Assembly: GCF_003719195.1 (NCBI RefSeq)
Contig: NZ_CP024996.1
Coordinates: forward strand, 3,038,001-3,102,000
From: Herbaspirillum rubrisubalbicans
Lineage (GTDB): Bacteria > Pseudomonadota > Gammaproteobacteria > Burkholderiales > Burkholderiaceae_D
Direction of reading: 5' to 3'
Length of the DNA stretch: 64,000 bases
The notes under the pieces were generated by a model. The model was not told where the DNA came from, did not search any database, and saw nothing but the letters and a program-made list of their open reading frames with translations. A program made the translations under genes and the position numbers. This document shows, piece after piece, positions 35,313-44,788 of this stretch; the stretch's first letter is position 1; every line of letters begins with the position of its first letter.

Positions 35313-36404
35313 TCAGCCCTGCGCCAGCGGCAGGCCCGGCAAGGGGCGCAATTCCAGCTGGCCCAGCAGGTAGGGCTGGATCACCAGCTTGTAGCTTTCA
35401 AGGTCAAAACCCTTGAGGCTGGCCGCCGGACGGCTGGCCAGCTGGCGGTTGTCGCGGTCCAGCGAACCGAGATAGCGCCAATGATCAATCACATGCACCT
35501 GCTGCCAGCCGTCGCCCTGCTCCACCAGCGCCATCGGTCCGGCATAGGGCCACGGCAGGATGCGCAGGTCTTGCAGTGCTTGCAGCAGGCGTTGCTGGTG
35601 CTGTTCATGCGATTCTTCGCCGGTGCAGGCGCCACGGCAGCGGCGGATCTGGCGGCCGAAGCAGGCCATGCCCGGGCTGGACGCCTGTTCCAGGCCAGTA
35701 ACGATGCTGCATAGGCCATGTCGCTCCACCAGCTTGTGCAAGGCTTCCTGGGCGGCGCGCTGGCTGGTGTAGAGGCCGAACAAGTTCTCGGCACGGCTGG
35801 ACTCGCGCTCGGTGAGCTCGGCTACCAGCGGCTGTCCTTGCGGGCTAATCCGCAGCGTGAACAGACCACGCTTGCTGCGCGGTTTCTTGTTGTGGGCCGG
35901 TCGCAAGTCGCGCAGCAGGCAGTTTTCCAGCAAGGCCGCGCCCAGTGCGCCCGCAGTGCGGCGACATTCGATGCGACGGGTGCGGGCAATGAGGAACTGA
36001 TCTTCATGATGGTGCAACTGCGCCAGCACGCGGCTGCGCAGATTGACGCTGCGGCCCACGTACAGGGGCACGTCATCCACGCCGCGCAGGATGTAGACGC
36101 CGCAGGCAGCGGGCAAGGCATCGATGCTGGCGCGGTCGATATGCAGGGGATAGCTGAAGGTGGCGGCGCGATGCGCTGCTGGCTGGGGCGCATTGAAGGT
36201 GGCCAGGGGCAAGCCGGCCGGGCGCATCCCGCAGCGATCTTCCTGCTCCAACAAGCGCTCCACCAGCGCCACGGGCAGCTTGCTCGGCTGGATGGCGGAG
36301 GTCTGGGGCATCAGGGAGGGCATCAGGGGACGGGTCAACAGCTGGGTCAGCGAAGTGCTGTGGCTGAGGGTGTTCATGGCGTGGGCCAAATCCTTGTTGT
36401 TCAT
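35313..36404 (-). CDS. cho: UvrC-like endonuclease Cho
   Basis: A 363-residue protein with a GIY-YIG nuclease domain (CGVYILRGVDDVPLYVGRSVNLRSR near residues 100-125, in that order) and a UvrC-type middle segment with the Cys-rich stretch ACFGRQIRRCRGAC near 255. It lacks the helix-hairpin-helix C-terminus of UvrC, as expected for Cho, which makes the 3-prime incision in nucleotide excision repair. Two starts (36404 or 36377) are equally weak. It follows ligD-ku on the same strand after 166 bp. No LexA box was found. Confidence 0.85.
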   Translation of the reverse strand: MNNKDLAHAMNTLSHSTSLTQLLTRPLMPSLMPQTSAIQPSKLPVALVERLLEQEDRCGMRPAGLPLATFNAPQPAAHRAATFSYPLHIDRASIDALPAACGVYILRGVDDVPLYVGRSVNLRSRVLAQLHHHEDQFLIARTRRIECRRTAGALGAALLENCLLRDLRPAHNKKPRSKRGLFTLRISPQGQPLVAELTERESSRAENLFGLYTSQRAAQEALHKLVERHGLCSIVTGLEQASSPGMACFGRQIRRCRGACTGEESHEQHQQRLLQALQDLRILPWPYAGPMALVEQGDGWQQVHVIDHWRYLGSLDRDNRQLASRPAASLKGFDLESYKLVIQPYLLGQLELRPLPGLPLAQG

Positions 36405-36570
36405 GTCACGTCTGGACGTGCTCTTCAGGTTGGTGGATGGCCAGGACACACCGGGCCATCAAATTAACGTGGATTATGAAGTTGGGGCCCGGGTGCCACA
36501 GTCGGCAGGAAGATGAAGATCGTGTAGGACATTGCCGCCTGTTGAGCTTGCCGCCGCCCCCTGTCTCCAC

Positions 36571-39156
36571 TCAGACTGGATCGAAGGCCGCCAGCATGGC
36601 CTTGGTCAGGCGCTGCCGGGGCTGGCCGAAACCGGCCCAAGGGTCGCTGTGGGCCAGGCTTTGCAGCCGCTGGGGCATGGTGGCCACCTTGAAATGATCG
36701 GCCCGCACGCCCTGCTCCAGCTCTTCCCAGGTGATCGGTACCGACACCGGCGCACCATCGCGGGCCCGCACCGAATAGGCCACCACCGTGGTGGCCCCCG
36801 GGGCATTGCGCAGGTAGTCGATGAATATCTTGCCGGCGCGCGCCGCCTTGCTCATGCGGGCGATGAATCGCTCCGGCAGCAGCCGCGCCAGGTGGGCCGC
36901 CAACCGGTGCGCCCAATCCTTGACCACGTCCCAGTCATGCTCGGGGCGCATCGGCACCATGACGTGCAAGCCCTTGCCGCCCGAAGTCTTCAGATAGCTC
37001 TCCAGGCCGATTTCCTGCAACAGGGCGCGCACCAGTTGGGCGCCCTCCACTACGCTGGCCCAAGGCACGTCCGGGGCCGGGTCCAGGTCGAACACTACGC
37101 GGTCAGGCTGATCCAGCGCACGGCCGGTGGCGCCCCAGGCGTGCAATTCCAGTACGCCCATCTGGACGGTCGCCACCAGCCCGGCCACGTCATTGACCAT
37201 CATGTACTGCGCCGTCCCCTCGCCTTCCGGCACCTGGATGGTATCGATGGCTTCAGGCATTCCCTGGCCGCTGTGCTTCTGGAAGAAGCACTTGCCGGCC
37301 TGACCGTCCGGGCAGCGCACCAGCGACAACGGGCGCTGCTTCAGTTCGGGCAGGATCCAGGGCGCCACGCTCTGGTAGTAACGGGCCAGTTCCAGCTTGG
37401 TCAGCCCAGTGGCGGGAAAGAGGATCTTGCCGGGATGCGTGAGCTTGACCCCAGCCACCATGACCGGTTGGGAGAGATCGGCGGGGCTAGGTCTGCGCGA
37501 CGGGGGTGACGGGGGTGAAGGCGCTGTACCCTCCTCTGCGGCAGGCGCATCGGCTGCTACCGGCTGCTGTGTCTCGCGCACGATACTGGTAGGCGGCTTG
37601 TCTTGGCGCAGGGCCACGAAGCTGCCGTGGCGCAGGATACCGCTTTTGGTCCATTGCGCAAACTTCACTTCGGCCACCAGTTCCGGCTTGAGCCAGTGCA
37701 CGCCACGCCGCTGCTGGCCGGTAGGGGGATCGACGAAAGCCGGACGATCCCGCTCCAGCCGCTGGAACAGCTTGAGCATACGGCCCAGCAGGCGCTCATC
37801 AAAACCGGTGCCGACGCGGCCGGCGTAGTGCAATTGCCCCTGATCGTCATAGACCCCCACCAGGATGGCGCCGAAACCGCTGCGCTGGCCGGCCGGATCG
37901 GTATAGCCGGCGATCACGAATTCCTGTCGCTGCTCGCACTTGAGCTTGAGCCAGTTGCGGTCGCGTCGGCCGCTATAGGGCGCATCGGCGCGCTTGACCA
38001 CGATGCCCTCCATGCCGTGCTGGCAAGCATGGCGCAATACTTCATCGGCATGACCGAGGAGATGCTCGCTATAGAGCAGCAATCCCTCTTCATCACTGCC
38101 GGGGACCAGCTCGCGCAGCAGCGCCTTGCGCTGCGTCAGCGGGATGGCGCGCAAGTCGTAGCCATTCAGGTAAGGCAGATCGAATACATACAGCGCCAGC
38201 CGGATGCCGTCGGCCTGCTGACGGTCGCCGCGCACCAGGTTCTGCAGGGCTTCGAAGCTGATGTGCCCCGCGGCGTCCAGCGCCACCACTTCGCCATCGA
38301 TCCAGGCCTGGTCCACCGGCAGCCGCGCCAGCGCCTGCACCAGCACCGGCCAGCGATGGCTCCAGTCCAGGCCTTCGCGGGTGTAGATGGCAGCCTGGCC
38401 ACCCTCAATGCGACACAGGCCGCGATAACCGTCGAATTTCAGTTCGCAGAGCCAGTCTTCACCCTGGGGCGCCTGGTCGACCAGGGTCGCCAGTTGCGCC
38501 GGCATCACATCCGGCATCCTGGCGGGATGCGGCTCTATAGCATCAGCCTGGCTGGCTCCATGGGCAAGCTCGCTGGCCGCAGGCGGAAGGTCGCCGCGAT
38601 CCTTCACGCTTTCCGGGCGCAATTCGGTAATGGCCGCGGCCTCGCCGGTCTGGGCGGCAGCGTCATCCTCCTTGATCAATAGCCAATTCTCCTTGCCATC
38701 GCGCTCCGGCTTGCCCATGCGCACCAGCGCCCAGCGGCCCTGCAGCTTGTCGCCCTGCAGGGTGAAACCGAGATGACCTTGCTTCAAACCGGCCTGTGGG
38801 TCGCCGTGCGGCAGCCATTGCCCGCGATCCCACAGCACCACGTGGCCGGCGCCATACTGCTGCGCCGGAATATCGCCCTCGAAACTGCCGTAATCCAGCG
38901 GATGATCCTCGACCCGTACCGCCAGGCGCTTGTCATGCGGATCCAGGCTCGGCCCTTTCGGAACCGCCCAGCTCTTGAGCACGCCATCAAGCTCCAGCCG
39001 GAAGTCGTAGTGCAGGCGCCGCGCATGGTGGCGCTGTATGAAGAATTGCAGCGGCCCCTGGGCTGAGCGGGCCGTTTGGCGACCATGACCTGAAGGTTCT
39101 GGCGTAATACTGAAGTCGCGCCTGGCGTGGTAGCGATCCAGGGAAGAAGCGCTCAT
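36571..39156 (-). CDS. ligD: ATP-dependent DNA ligase D (three-domain NHEJ enzyme)
   Basis: An 861-residue polyprotein-like enzyme. The order is: 3-phosphoesterase (FIQRHHARRLHYDFRLELDG near 38-57), ligase with adenylated Lys in ELKFDGYRG near 241, and primase-polymerase (VKLTHPGKILFP near 560; DLDPAPDVPW and SGGKGLHVMVPM near 735). It trims, fills and seals double-strand breaks held by Ku. A low-complexity linker (SPPSPPSRRPSP) joins ligase and polymerase. The start overlaps the ku stop (ATGA). Confidence 0.95.
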   Translation of the reverse strand: MSASSLDRYHARRDFSITPEPSGHGRQTARSAQGPLQFFIQRHHARRLHYDFRLELDGVLKSWAVPKGPSLDPHDKRLAVRVEDHPLDYGSFEGDIPAQQYGAGHVVLWDRGQWLPHGDPQAGLKQGHLGFTLQGDKLQGRWALVRMGKPERDGKENWLLIKEDDAAAQTGEAAAITELRPESVKDRGDLPPAASELAHGASQADAIEPHPARMPDVMPAQLATLVDQAPQGEDWLCELKFDGYRGLCRIEGGQAAIYTREGLDWSHRWPVLVQALARLPVDQAWIDGEVVALDAAGHISFEALQNLVRGDRQQADGIRLALYVFDLPYLNGYDLRAIPLTQRKALLRELVPGSDEEGLLLYSEHLLGHADEVLRHACQHGMEGIVVKRADAPYSGRRDRNWLKLKCEQRQEFVIAGYTDPAGQRSGFGAILVGVYDDQGQLHYAGRVGTGFDERLLGRMLKLFQRLERDRPAFVDPPTGQQRRGVHWLKPELVAEVKFAQWTKSGILRHGSFVALRQDKPPTSIVRETQQPVAADAPAAEEGTAPSPPSPPSRRPSPADLSQPVMVAGVKLTHPGKILFPATGLTKLELARYYQSVAPWILPELKQRPLSLVRCPDGQAGKCFFQKHSGQGMPEAIDTIQVPEGEGTAQYMMVNDVAGLVATVQMGVLELHAWGATGRALDQPDRVVFDLDPAPDVPWASVVEGAQLVRALLQEIGLESYLKTSGGKGLHVMVPMRPEHDWDVVKDWAHRLAAHLARLLPERFIARMSKAARAGKIFIDYLRNAPGATTVVAYSVRARDGAPVSVPITWEELEQGVRADHFKVATMPQRLQSLAHSDPWAGFGQPRQRLTKAMLAAFDPV

Positions 39157-40142
39157 GCCTGGGCCCTCCTGCTGTGGCTGCGGCTGGCATGGGTGCCACG
39201 TTGCGTGGCGGATTTATCGGTCGGCTTGCTGCGGGCGGGAGCCTTGGCGCGGCTGCGCTTGGCCGGGGGCTTGCGGGAGGCCAGCGCATGAACCTTGGCA
39301 GCGCCCTCTTCGGGCTTATCGCCAGCGGTCGGCTTGGCCTTGCCCCGCCCTTCCAGGCTACTCTTGAGCAAGGCCATCAAGTCCACCACCTTGGCACCGT
39401 TGCCGGCGGCAGCGGCGGCCTCCTCCGGTTGGGCCACTTCGTGGGTCTGACGGCGCTTGATCTTGTTCTGGATCAGGGCCAGCACATCGTCGCGATAGCT
39501 ATCGTGAAACTGCTCCGGCGCCCATTCGGTCGACATGTGCTCCACCAGTGCCCGCGCCATCTCCACTTCCTGCGCGCTCACCGCTGACTTCTTCGATTTG
39601 CGCGACGGCACCGGCAAGTCATCCGGCGCGCGCAATTCGCTGGGGTAGCGCAAGGTGATCAGTTGCAGCATATCCCCCTGCGGGATCAACGCGGCCAGGT
39701 GCTGGCGGGTGCGGATGACGATCTGGGCAATCGCCATCCTGTGGCTGGCCAACAAGGTCTCGCGCAGCAGTGCATAGGCTTTCTCGCCCCCCTTGGCCGG
39801 GGCCAGGAAGTAGGGTTGCTCGTAATACAGGATGGGCACCTGCTCCCGCTCCACGAAGCTCTGGATATCGATGCTCTGGGTGGCCTCCACATTGGCCTGG
39901 CGCAGGTCTTCATCGGACATGAGAACGAACTTGCCCTCTTCGTACTGGTAACCCTTGACGATGTTTTCCCAGGGCACTTCGCGCCCGGAGGTCTTGTTGT
40001 AGCGCTTGTAGCCCACCGGCGACAAGTCGCGCTTGTCCAGCAGGGTGAAGTCCAGCTCATCGTGTTTTTCGGCGGTATAGAGTTCCACCGGGATATGGAT
40101 CAGGCCGAAGCTGATCGCTCCTCTCCACAGTGCGCGTCGCAT
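39153..40142 (-). CDS. ku: Non-homologous end joining protein Ku
   Basis: A 329-residue Ku. It opens MRRALWRGAISFGLIHIPVE, the typical bacterial Ku N-terminus, and keeps the core through about residue 255. The C-terminal 70 residues are Lys/Arg/Ala-rich (KPPAKRSRAKAPARSK), an extended basic tail of the kind that holds DNA and recruits LigD. GGAGGATGCG precedes the ATG at 40140-40142. Co-translated with ligD. Confidence 0.95.
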   Translation of the reverse strand: MRRALWRGAISFGLIHIPVELYTAEKHDELDFTLLDKRDLSPVGYKRYNKTSGREVPWENIVKGYQYEEGKFVLMSDEDLRQANVEATQSIDIQSFVEREQVPILYYEQPYFLAPAKGGEKAYALLRETLLASHRMAIAQIVIRTRQHLAALIPQGDMLQLITLRYPSELRAPDDLPVPSRKSKKSAVSAQEVEMARALVEHMSTEWAPEQFHDSYRDDVLALIQNKIKRRQTHEVAQPEEAAAAAGNGAKVVDLMALLKSSLEGRGKAKPTAGDKPEEGAAKVHALASRKPPAKRSRAKAPARSKPTDKSATQRGTHASRSHSRRAQA

Positions 40143-40386
40143 CGCATCCTCCGCAAGATCGCTGATGGGCCGATTATCGGAGCCGGGCAGCGCCTGCGCA
40201 GTCGGCCTGTTGATGAAGCCGGCGTAGGAATGTGCCGGGCCTGCGGTGCTGCGCCGTGGTGAACTGCGTCCGGGCGTCTTTCTCCTACAGGGATTTACCG
40301 CAGACGCCGATACAGGCGCCGTGCCGCCAGCTTTACCCTTGAGCGATACTTCTCCCCTCATCCTCATCTTCGTCCATGGAGCCGCC

Positions 40387-42081
40387 ATGCCAACCACCGT
40401 TGCAGACATCCTCATCGACACGCTCTACCAGATCGGCGTGCGCCAGATCTTCGGGGTGGTCGGTGATGCCTTGAATCCCTTCACCGACGCCCTGCGCCGC
40501 GATAAACGCATCGAATGGATAGGCGTGCGCCACGAAGAAGGCGCCGCCCTGGCCGCCGCCGGCCAGGCCAAGCTGACCGGTCGGCTGGCCGTGTGCTGCG
40601 GCACCACCGGTCCCGGCGCCAATCACCTGGTGGCGGGTCTGTATGAAGCGCGCAAGGATCACGCGCCAGTGCTGGCCATCTCGGGCGGCGTACCCGCCGC
40701 ACGCCGGGGTACCGATTACTTGCAGGAAAATTCACCCGATATGCTGTTTCGCGACGTGGCTGCCTACAGCCAGATCGTCACCAGCCCGGAACAGGCGCCC
40801 GCCGTATTTCACCAGGCCATCGCCCAGGCCTACGCCCAGCGCGGCGTGGCCCACCTGAACATTCCTGCAGATATCATCGGGGCCAAGGTATCGAGCACCG
40901 TGCCCAGCATTCATACCCTGCGCCAGCGCGCTGAACTGGCGCCGCCGACGGCCGACATCGCGGCGGCGGCCGAGTTGATCAATAGCGCCAGTTCGGTGGC
41001 CATCTTCGCCGGCAATGGCTGCCGCGGTGCCATCGATCCGGTACTGGCGCTGGCCAGCAAGCTGCAGGCACCGGTGATGCACACTTTCCGCGGCAAGGAC
41101 CTGGTGGCCTTCGACCATCCGCACTGGATCGGCGGCGTCGGTCTGATCGGCGGCGCGCCAGGCACCGATGCCCTGCATGGGGCCGAGGTGATGTTGATGT
41201 TGGGCTCGGACTATCCCTATTCCGAATTCCTGCCGACCCAATCCAAGGTGATTCAGGTCGATGAACGCGGCTTCGTGCTGGGCCGCCGCGCGCCGGTCAC
41301 GCTGGGCATCACCGGCTCGGTCGGACCGACCGTGCAAGCCCTGCTGGAACAGGTGGAAGGCAAGACCGATGGCAGCTTCCTGCAACAAGCCAATGCCCAG
41401 CGCGAGCGCTGGAATGCCAAGCTCGATAGCGCAGCCGAGATCAAGCGCCATCACAAGAAGATCAAGCCGCAAAGCCTCGCCCGCGCCTTGAGCGACCTGG
41501 CCGACGACGATGCCCAGTTCGTCATCGATACCGGGGTAGTCACGCTGTGGTGCGGCAACTGGATACGCCAGCGTGGCCAGCAGCGCCTGCTGGCTTCCTT
41601 CAACAATGCGGCGGTGGGCACCTCGCTGGGCCAGGCCAACGGCATCCAGGCCCTGGATCGCCAACGCCAGGTGCTGGTGGCGGTGGGCGATGGCGGCTTC
41701 ACCATGCTGCTGGGGGAATTCATGACCAGCGTGGAACACCGGTTGCCGGTGAAGGTGGTGGTGTTCAACAACCGGGAATGGGGCCTGGTCCACCTGGAAA
41801 TGGAAGAAGCTGGGATGCCCGCCTTCGAGGGCTCGGAATTCCCCAATGCCGACTTCGCCGCCTTCGCCCGCGCCTGCGGGGGCCAGGGCTTCACTGCGCG
41901 CACGCCGGATGAATTGCAGGACAGCCTGCAACAACTACTGGCGGCCAGCGGCCCGGCCGTGCTGGATGTCTTTATCGACCCGGCAGAATTGCCCGTCATG
42001 CCGCACATCAAGATGGAACAGATCTGGCGCTTCGGCTTGGCCAAGGTGAAGGAAAGCCTGATCGCCATGAAAGGAGGCTGA
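40387..42081 (+). CDS. poxB: Pyruvate dehydrogenase (quinone) / pyruvate oxidase PoxB-like, ThDP enzyme
   Basis: A 564-residue thiamine-diphosphate enzyme. The catalytic Glu lies in RHEEGAALAAAGQAK near 50; the ThDP-Mg motif is GDGGFTMLLGEF followed by FNNREWG near 435-460. It likely decarboxylates pyruvate to acetate and CO2 with electrons to quinone, a stationary-phase route. The ATG at 40387 has GGAG upstream. Other 2-oxoacid oxidases of this superfamily cannot be fully excluded. Confidence 0.82.
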   Translation: MPTTVADILIDTLYQIGVRQIFGVVGDALNPFTDALRRDKRIEWIGVRHEEGAALAAAGQAKLTGRLAVCCGTTGPGANHLVAGLYEARKDHAPVLAISGGVPAARRGTDYLQENSPDMLFRDVAAYSQIVTSPEQAPAVFHQAIAQAYAQRGVAHLNIPADIIGAKVSSTVPSIHTLRQRAELAPPTADIAAAAELINSASSVAIFAGNGCRGAIDPVLALASKLQAPVMHTFRGKDLVAFDHPHWIGGVGLIGGAPGTDALHGAEVMLMLGSDYPYSEFLPTQSKVIQVDERGFVLGRRAPVTLGITGSVGPTVQALLEQVEGKTDGSFLQQANAQRERWNAKLDSAAEIKRHHKKIKPQSLARALSDLADDDAQFVIDTGVVTLWCGNWIRQRGQQRLLASFNNAAVGTSLGQANGIQALDRQRQVLVAVGDGGFTMLLGEFMTSVEHRLPVKVVVFNNREWGLVHLEMEEAGMPAFEGSEFPNADFAAFARACGGQGFTARTPDELQDSLQQLLAASGPAVLDVFIDPAELPVMPHIKMEQIWRFGLAKVKESLIAMKGG

Positions 42082-42083
42082 GC

Positions 42084-42341
42084 ATGGATGCCCTTGAACA
42101 GCAACGCCAAGACTACGCCCGCCAATTGCGCACCCGCTTTGCCGATTACAAACGCTGGGCCATCGAACACTGGCCGGTAGCCGAGCAGCCGTTGGAAGAC
42201 AGCGCCTTCATCGCCGCCGAGCGCGAACTGGAACTGATCACGGGCAGCATGTTGCACCCGGGTCGCCCCTCACAGAGCGCTCCCGCCGAGGGCCACGCCC
42301 AAGCGCAATACCAGGACGTGACCCCGGCCCCCTGGCCGTGA
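42084..42341 (+). CDS. Small hypothetical protein after poxB (85 residues)
   Basis: Begins MDALEQQRQDYARQLRTRFA and is charged, soluble and rich in Glu, Gln and Arg. AAAGGAGG within the end of poxB serves as ribosome site, and the gap to poxB is two bases, so it is co-expressed. No recognised domain. Confidence 0.65.
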   Translation: MDALEQQRQDYARQLRTRFADYKRWAIEHWPVAEQPLEDSAFIAAERELELITGSMLHPGRPSQSAPAEGHAQAQYQDVTPAPWP

Positions 42342-42486
42342 CGATCACGGCCTCGCGCATTCTTACGCCGGGTTGCGCCGCACGCTTATATCGCCAGGGA
42401 TCACAGCGCAGTAATCTGAACATCAGGCCGTATCGCGCACAGCACGTGCCGGTGCGATTTCTGAACAGAACAGCAAGGAGGTCAGC

Positions 42487-42717
42487 ATGAGCGCAAGCCA
42501 ATCCGACAAGAACAACAAGGACGACAGCAATCACCGTCCCAACCAATACGACACGCCTTCGGAAGTGGCGCTGGATGAAGCCAATGAGATGAGCTTTCCC
42601 GGCAGCGATCCGGTGGCCACCTCCAACATCACGCGCATCGACAAGGCGCCCGAGATGGACAAGGCCCGCAACGACCACCAGAACAGCAATCAGGTCAAGC
42701 AGAACAGCCCGGACTGA
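42487..42717 (+). CDS. Small hydrophilic stress-type protein (76 residues)
   Basis: A very polar protein (SDKNNKDDSNHRPNQYDTPS, then EVALDEANEMSFPGSDPVAT) without hydrophobic core, resembling intrinsically disordered stress proteins of this family of bacteria. AAGGAGG is 6 nt before the ATG. A strong terminator follows, so it is monocistronic. Function unknown. Confidence 0.7.
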   Translation: MSASQSDKNNKDDSNHRPNQYDTPSEVALDEANEMSFPGSDPVATSNITRIDKAPEMDKARNDHQNSNQVKQNSPD

Positions 42718-42740
42718 TCGCCCGTTCCGCCCCCTACCAC

Positions 42741-42770
42741 GGGCGGCCGGTGGATGCCGGCCGCCCTTTT
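42741..42770 (+). terminator. Strong intrinsic terminator
   Basis: GGGCGGCCGG (42741-42750) pairs with CCGGCCGCCC (42757-42766) over a 6-nt loop, followed by TTTT. It terminates the 76-residue protein gene. Confidence 0.9.
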
Positions 42771-42788
42771 CATTTTCAAGGGAGAGTC

Positions 42789-43010
42789 ATGATGAGCAAT
42801 CGCTACCATCAATTGAAGGTCGCCGTGCTGGTGACTGACGGCTTCGAGCAAGCCGAACTGCTGGAACCCAAGAAGGCGGCAGCGACAAGCCGCGCCTGTC
42901 GGAAAAAGGCAGTGCGCCACCAGCCCCGCCCAGCCACGAAAATGAAGCCTTCGCCGTCGCCCACGGTGAGTCACCGCAGAGTGATGGCTGATCTGACCTG
43001 CCAGCAGTAA
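42789..43010 (+). pseudogene. Truncated PfpI/DJ-1 family protein
   Basis: The first 27 residues (MMSNRYHQLKVAVLVTDGFE, then QAELLEPKKA) are the typical N-terminus of PfpI-type glutamine-amidotransferase-like proteins, but the whole catalytic part is missing and the frame continues into an unrelated basic tail. In another frame the DNA to 42991 reads KPRLSEKGSAPPAPPSHENE-AFAVAHGE, which could be the original C-terminus, so an internal deletion of about 170 codons is likely. GGGAGAG precedes the start and a strong terminator follows. Confidence 0.65.
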
Positions 43011-43026
43011 TCCAGCAGCGATGACG

Positions 43027-43059
43027 AATCGAGGGGTGTTTGCCCCCTCGATTTTTTTC
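43027..43059 (+). terminator. Intrinsic terminator after the PfpI remnant
   Basis: AATCGAGGGG (43027-43036) pairs with CCCCTCGATT (43044-43053), followed by more T. Strong in the plus direction. Confidence 0.9.
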
Positions 43060-43153
43060 GTTATGCGTGATGAACCTGAACCGGCAAGCGCAAAAAATGC
43101 CGCCCGGAACGATCCAGACGGCACTGCTTGCGGCGCAGACATCAGTCTGCGAA

Positions 43154-43402
43154 CTAGCTCCGGCGTTGCACCTCATGCTGACGCATCGCCTCAGCCAACA
43201 GCAGCAAGGCGGCTTTTTCGGCTTGCCTGCGCTTCTTGCAGATGCGTACCGGCTGGCCGCCCATGTCATGCAGGTCCATATGCCATAGCTGGTCAACCCG
43301 GGTATCGAGATAGGCGACGTACTTATGCTTGTCCAGCTTGGTCACACGCGGCATGAAGTGGCCGGCTTGCTGCTGTTCGACGGATTTGGCGAAGTGTTTC
43401 AT
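43154..43402 (-). CDS. Small hypothetical protein (82 residues)
   Basis: Begins MKHFAKSVEQQQAGHFMPRV and contains KYVAYLDTRVDQLWHMDLHD then CKKRRQAEKAALLLLAEAMR. GGAGACTTGCC precedes the ATG at 43400-43402. Soluble, basic, with one amphipathic C-terminal helix. No recognised domain. Confidence 0.65.
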   Translation of the reverse strand: MKHFAKSVEQQQAGHFMPRVTKLDKHKYVAYLDTRVDQLWHMDLHDMGGQPVRICKKRRQAEKAALLLLAEAMRQHEVQRRS

Positions 43403-43524
43403 GGCAAGTCTCCAGGGCACGGGCGTGGGTGGGACGTCATGACGGGTGAAGTGAAGCTATTTTCAGCATAGGCGATGAAGGCGCGCGTGACAGGCTTTTT
43501 TACTTCCCACGCGCCTTGCCTCTC

Positions 43525-44100
43525 TTATGGCTTGGCGGCATCCAGCGTCTGCTTCATCTCGCGTCCCATCTCCAGGTGTCGCTGCAGGCCCGGCAAGGTC
43601 TTGGCGGCGAAGCTTTTGACGTCGGCATCCTGGGCTTGCTGCGAAGACTTCTGGAACAGCTTGACCGCATCTTCATGGGCCGACACCCCGATCATGCTGG
43701 CGTAGCGCTTGTCGAAGGTATTGCCCTCCAGCTTGTCGAGGATGGCCAGCTTGGCGCGCTGGGCCACGCTGGGCTCGGTAGGCAGGCTCACCTCCTTGCT
43801 GCTGGCCAATTGCTTGAGTTCTTCGTTGACGGTGGTGTGCTGGTCGATCATCTTCTGGGCGAAGTCCTTGACGGCCGGGTTGCTGCTGCGTTCCAGGGCG
43901 GCCTTGCTGGCTTCGATCTCGGTATAACCGGCTTCGGCAGCATTGGTCATGAAGCTCTTGTCCTTGCTGCTGATCGATGCGGCCGAGGCATCGAAGGACA
44001 AGGCAGCACCTGCCATGAGCAGCACGCCAGCGCCCAGCAGGCGGTGGCCGCGACGGCGTTGGGACGGCAGATGGGCCAGGGTGGTCGGGATGAGGTTCAT
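43525..44100 (-). CDS. DUF4142 family exported protein
   Basis: A 191-residue protein with a signal peptide (about residues 1-40, basic RRRGHRLLGAG then hydrophobic) and one DUF4142 four-helix domain: KSFMTNAAEAGYTEIEASKA, QKMIDQHTTVNEELKQLA and ASMIGVSAHEDAVKLFQKSS. DUF4142 proteins are ferritin-like in outline, periplasmic, and often belong to envelope or general stress regulons. AAGGAGCCTTCC sets the start. Confidence 0.85.
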   Translation of the reverse strand: MNLIPTTLAHLPSQRRRGHRLLGAGVLLMAGAALSFDASAASISSKDKSFMTNAAEAGYTEIEASKAALERSSNPAVKDFAQKMIDQHTTVNEELKQLASSKEVSLPTEPSVAQRAKLAILDKLEGNTFDKRYASMIGVSAHEDAVKLFQKSSQQAQDADVKSFAAKTLPGLQRHLEMGREMKQTLDAAKP

Positions 44101-44230
44101 GGAAGGCTCCTTCTGTTGTTGATGAAAATGGAAACAGATCGTCAATCCACTGTAAGCAGGAAAGCGGGCGGCATGAATCAGACAGCGCCAATGACCGCTG
44201 TAAGAATCGATGAGCGCGGCACAGCCAGGC

Positions 44231-44518
44231 TCAAGCCTGCGAGCCGCCCTGCTGGCGGCGCCGGTTGCGCAGGTAGAGCACCTGCCCCAGCAAGGCCGTC
44301 AACAGCAGGAACACGTTGGAGACCACGAACACCCAATCGCCCTGCAACAGGCTGTAGGTGACGAAGCCGGCAGAGGCGGCCAGTTGCCCGGCAAACAGCC
44401 AGTGCGAGACACCCTGGGTGGAACGGCTGCGCCACTGTTCATAGACCTGGGAAGAGATGGTCAACAACAGGATCAGGGTGGCACCCCAGCCGATGAGGTC
44501 GGTGATGTGATCGGACAT
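44231..44518 (-). CDS. SemiSWEET-like PQ-loop membrane protein
   Basis: A 95-residue protein with three predicted helices (ITDLIGWGATLILLLTISSQ; SHWLFAGQLAASAGFVTYSL; VFVVSNVFLLLTALLGQVLY) and the PQ-loop-like SSQVYEQWRSRSTQGVS. This is the single MtN3 unit of bacterial SemiSWEETs, which dimerise to move sugars. The start at 44516-44518 is the first Met of the domain. Confidence 0.8.
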   Translation of the reverse strand: MSDHITDLIGWGATLILLLTISSQVYEQWRSRSTQGVSHWLFAGQLAASAGFVTYSLLQGDWVFVVSNVFLLLTALLGQVLYLRNRRRQQGGSQA

Positions 44519-44788
44519 GGTGATGGTGAAAGCCGCAAGCGGCCCGCAAAGCAGATGGTGGTGCGATGGTGGAACAAGCCTGGCGCGCAGACAATCAGCC
44601 GGCCTCGCAAGCCACTGTAGGAAGAATCGCATCCAAGCTGGCGTCGGTGCATTCGCACGCCGCTGCGCGAATCTGCCGACCCGACAAAGGGGTGCTGTGG
44701 CATTGCGGCGTGCCGACTGGGTGCCTAGGCTGAGGGTGGATCGTCTTCTGATTCTCTCCCTTTTCACCCTCTGTCCAGGAGTTCAACC

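Noticed and set aside
36405..36570. LexA box in front of cho
   Set aside because: No CTGT-N8-ACAG pattern was found in the spacer before the start.
42787..43296. 169-codon minus-strand frame between the PfpI remnant and the next gene
   Set aside because: It runs through two strong features (PfpI start and terminator) and has no recognisable protein.
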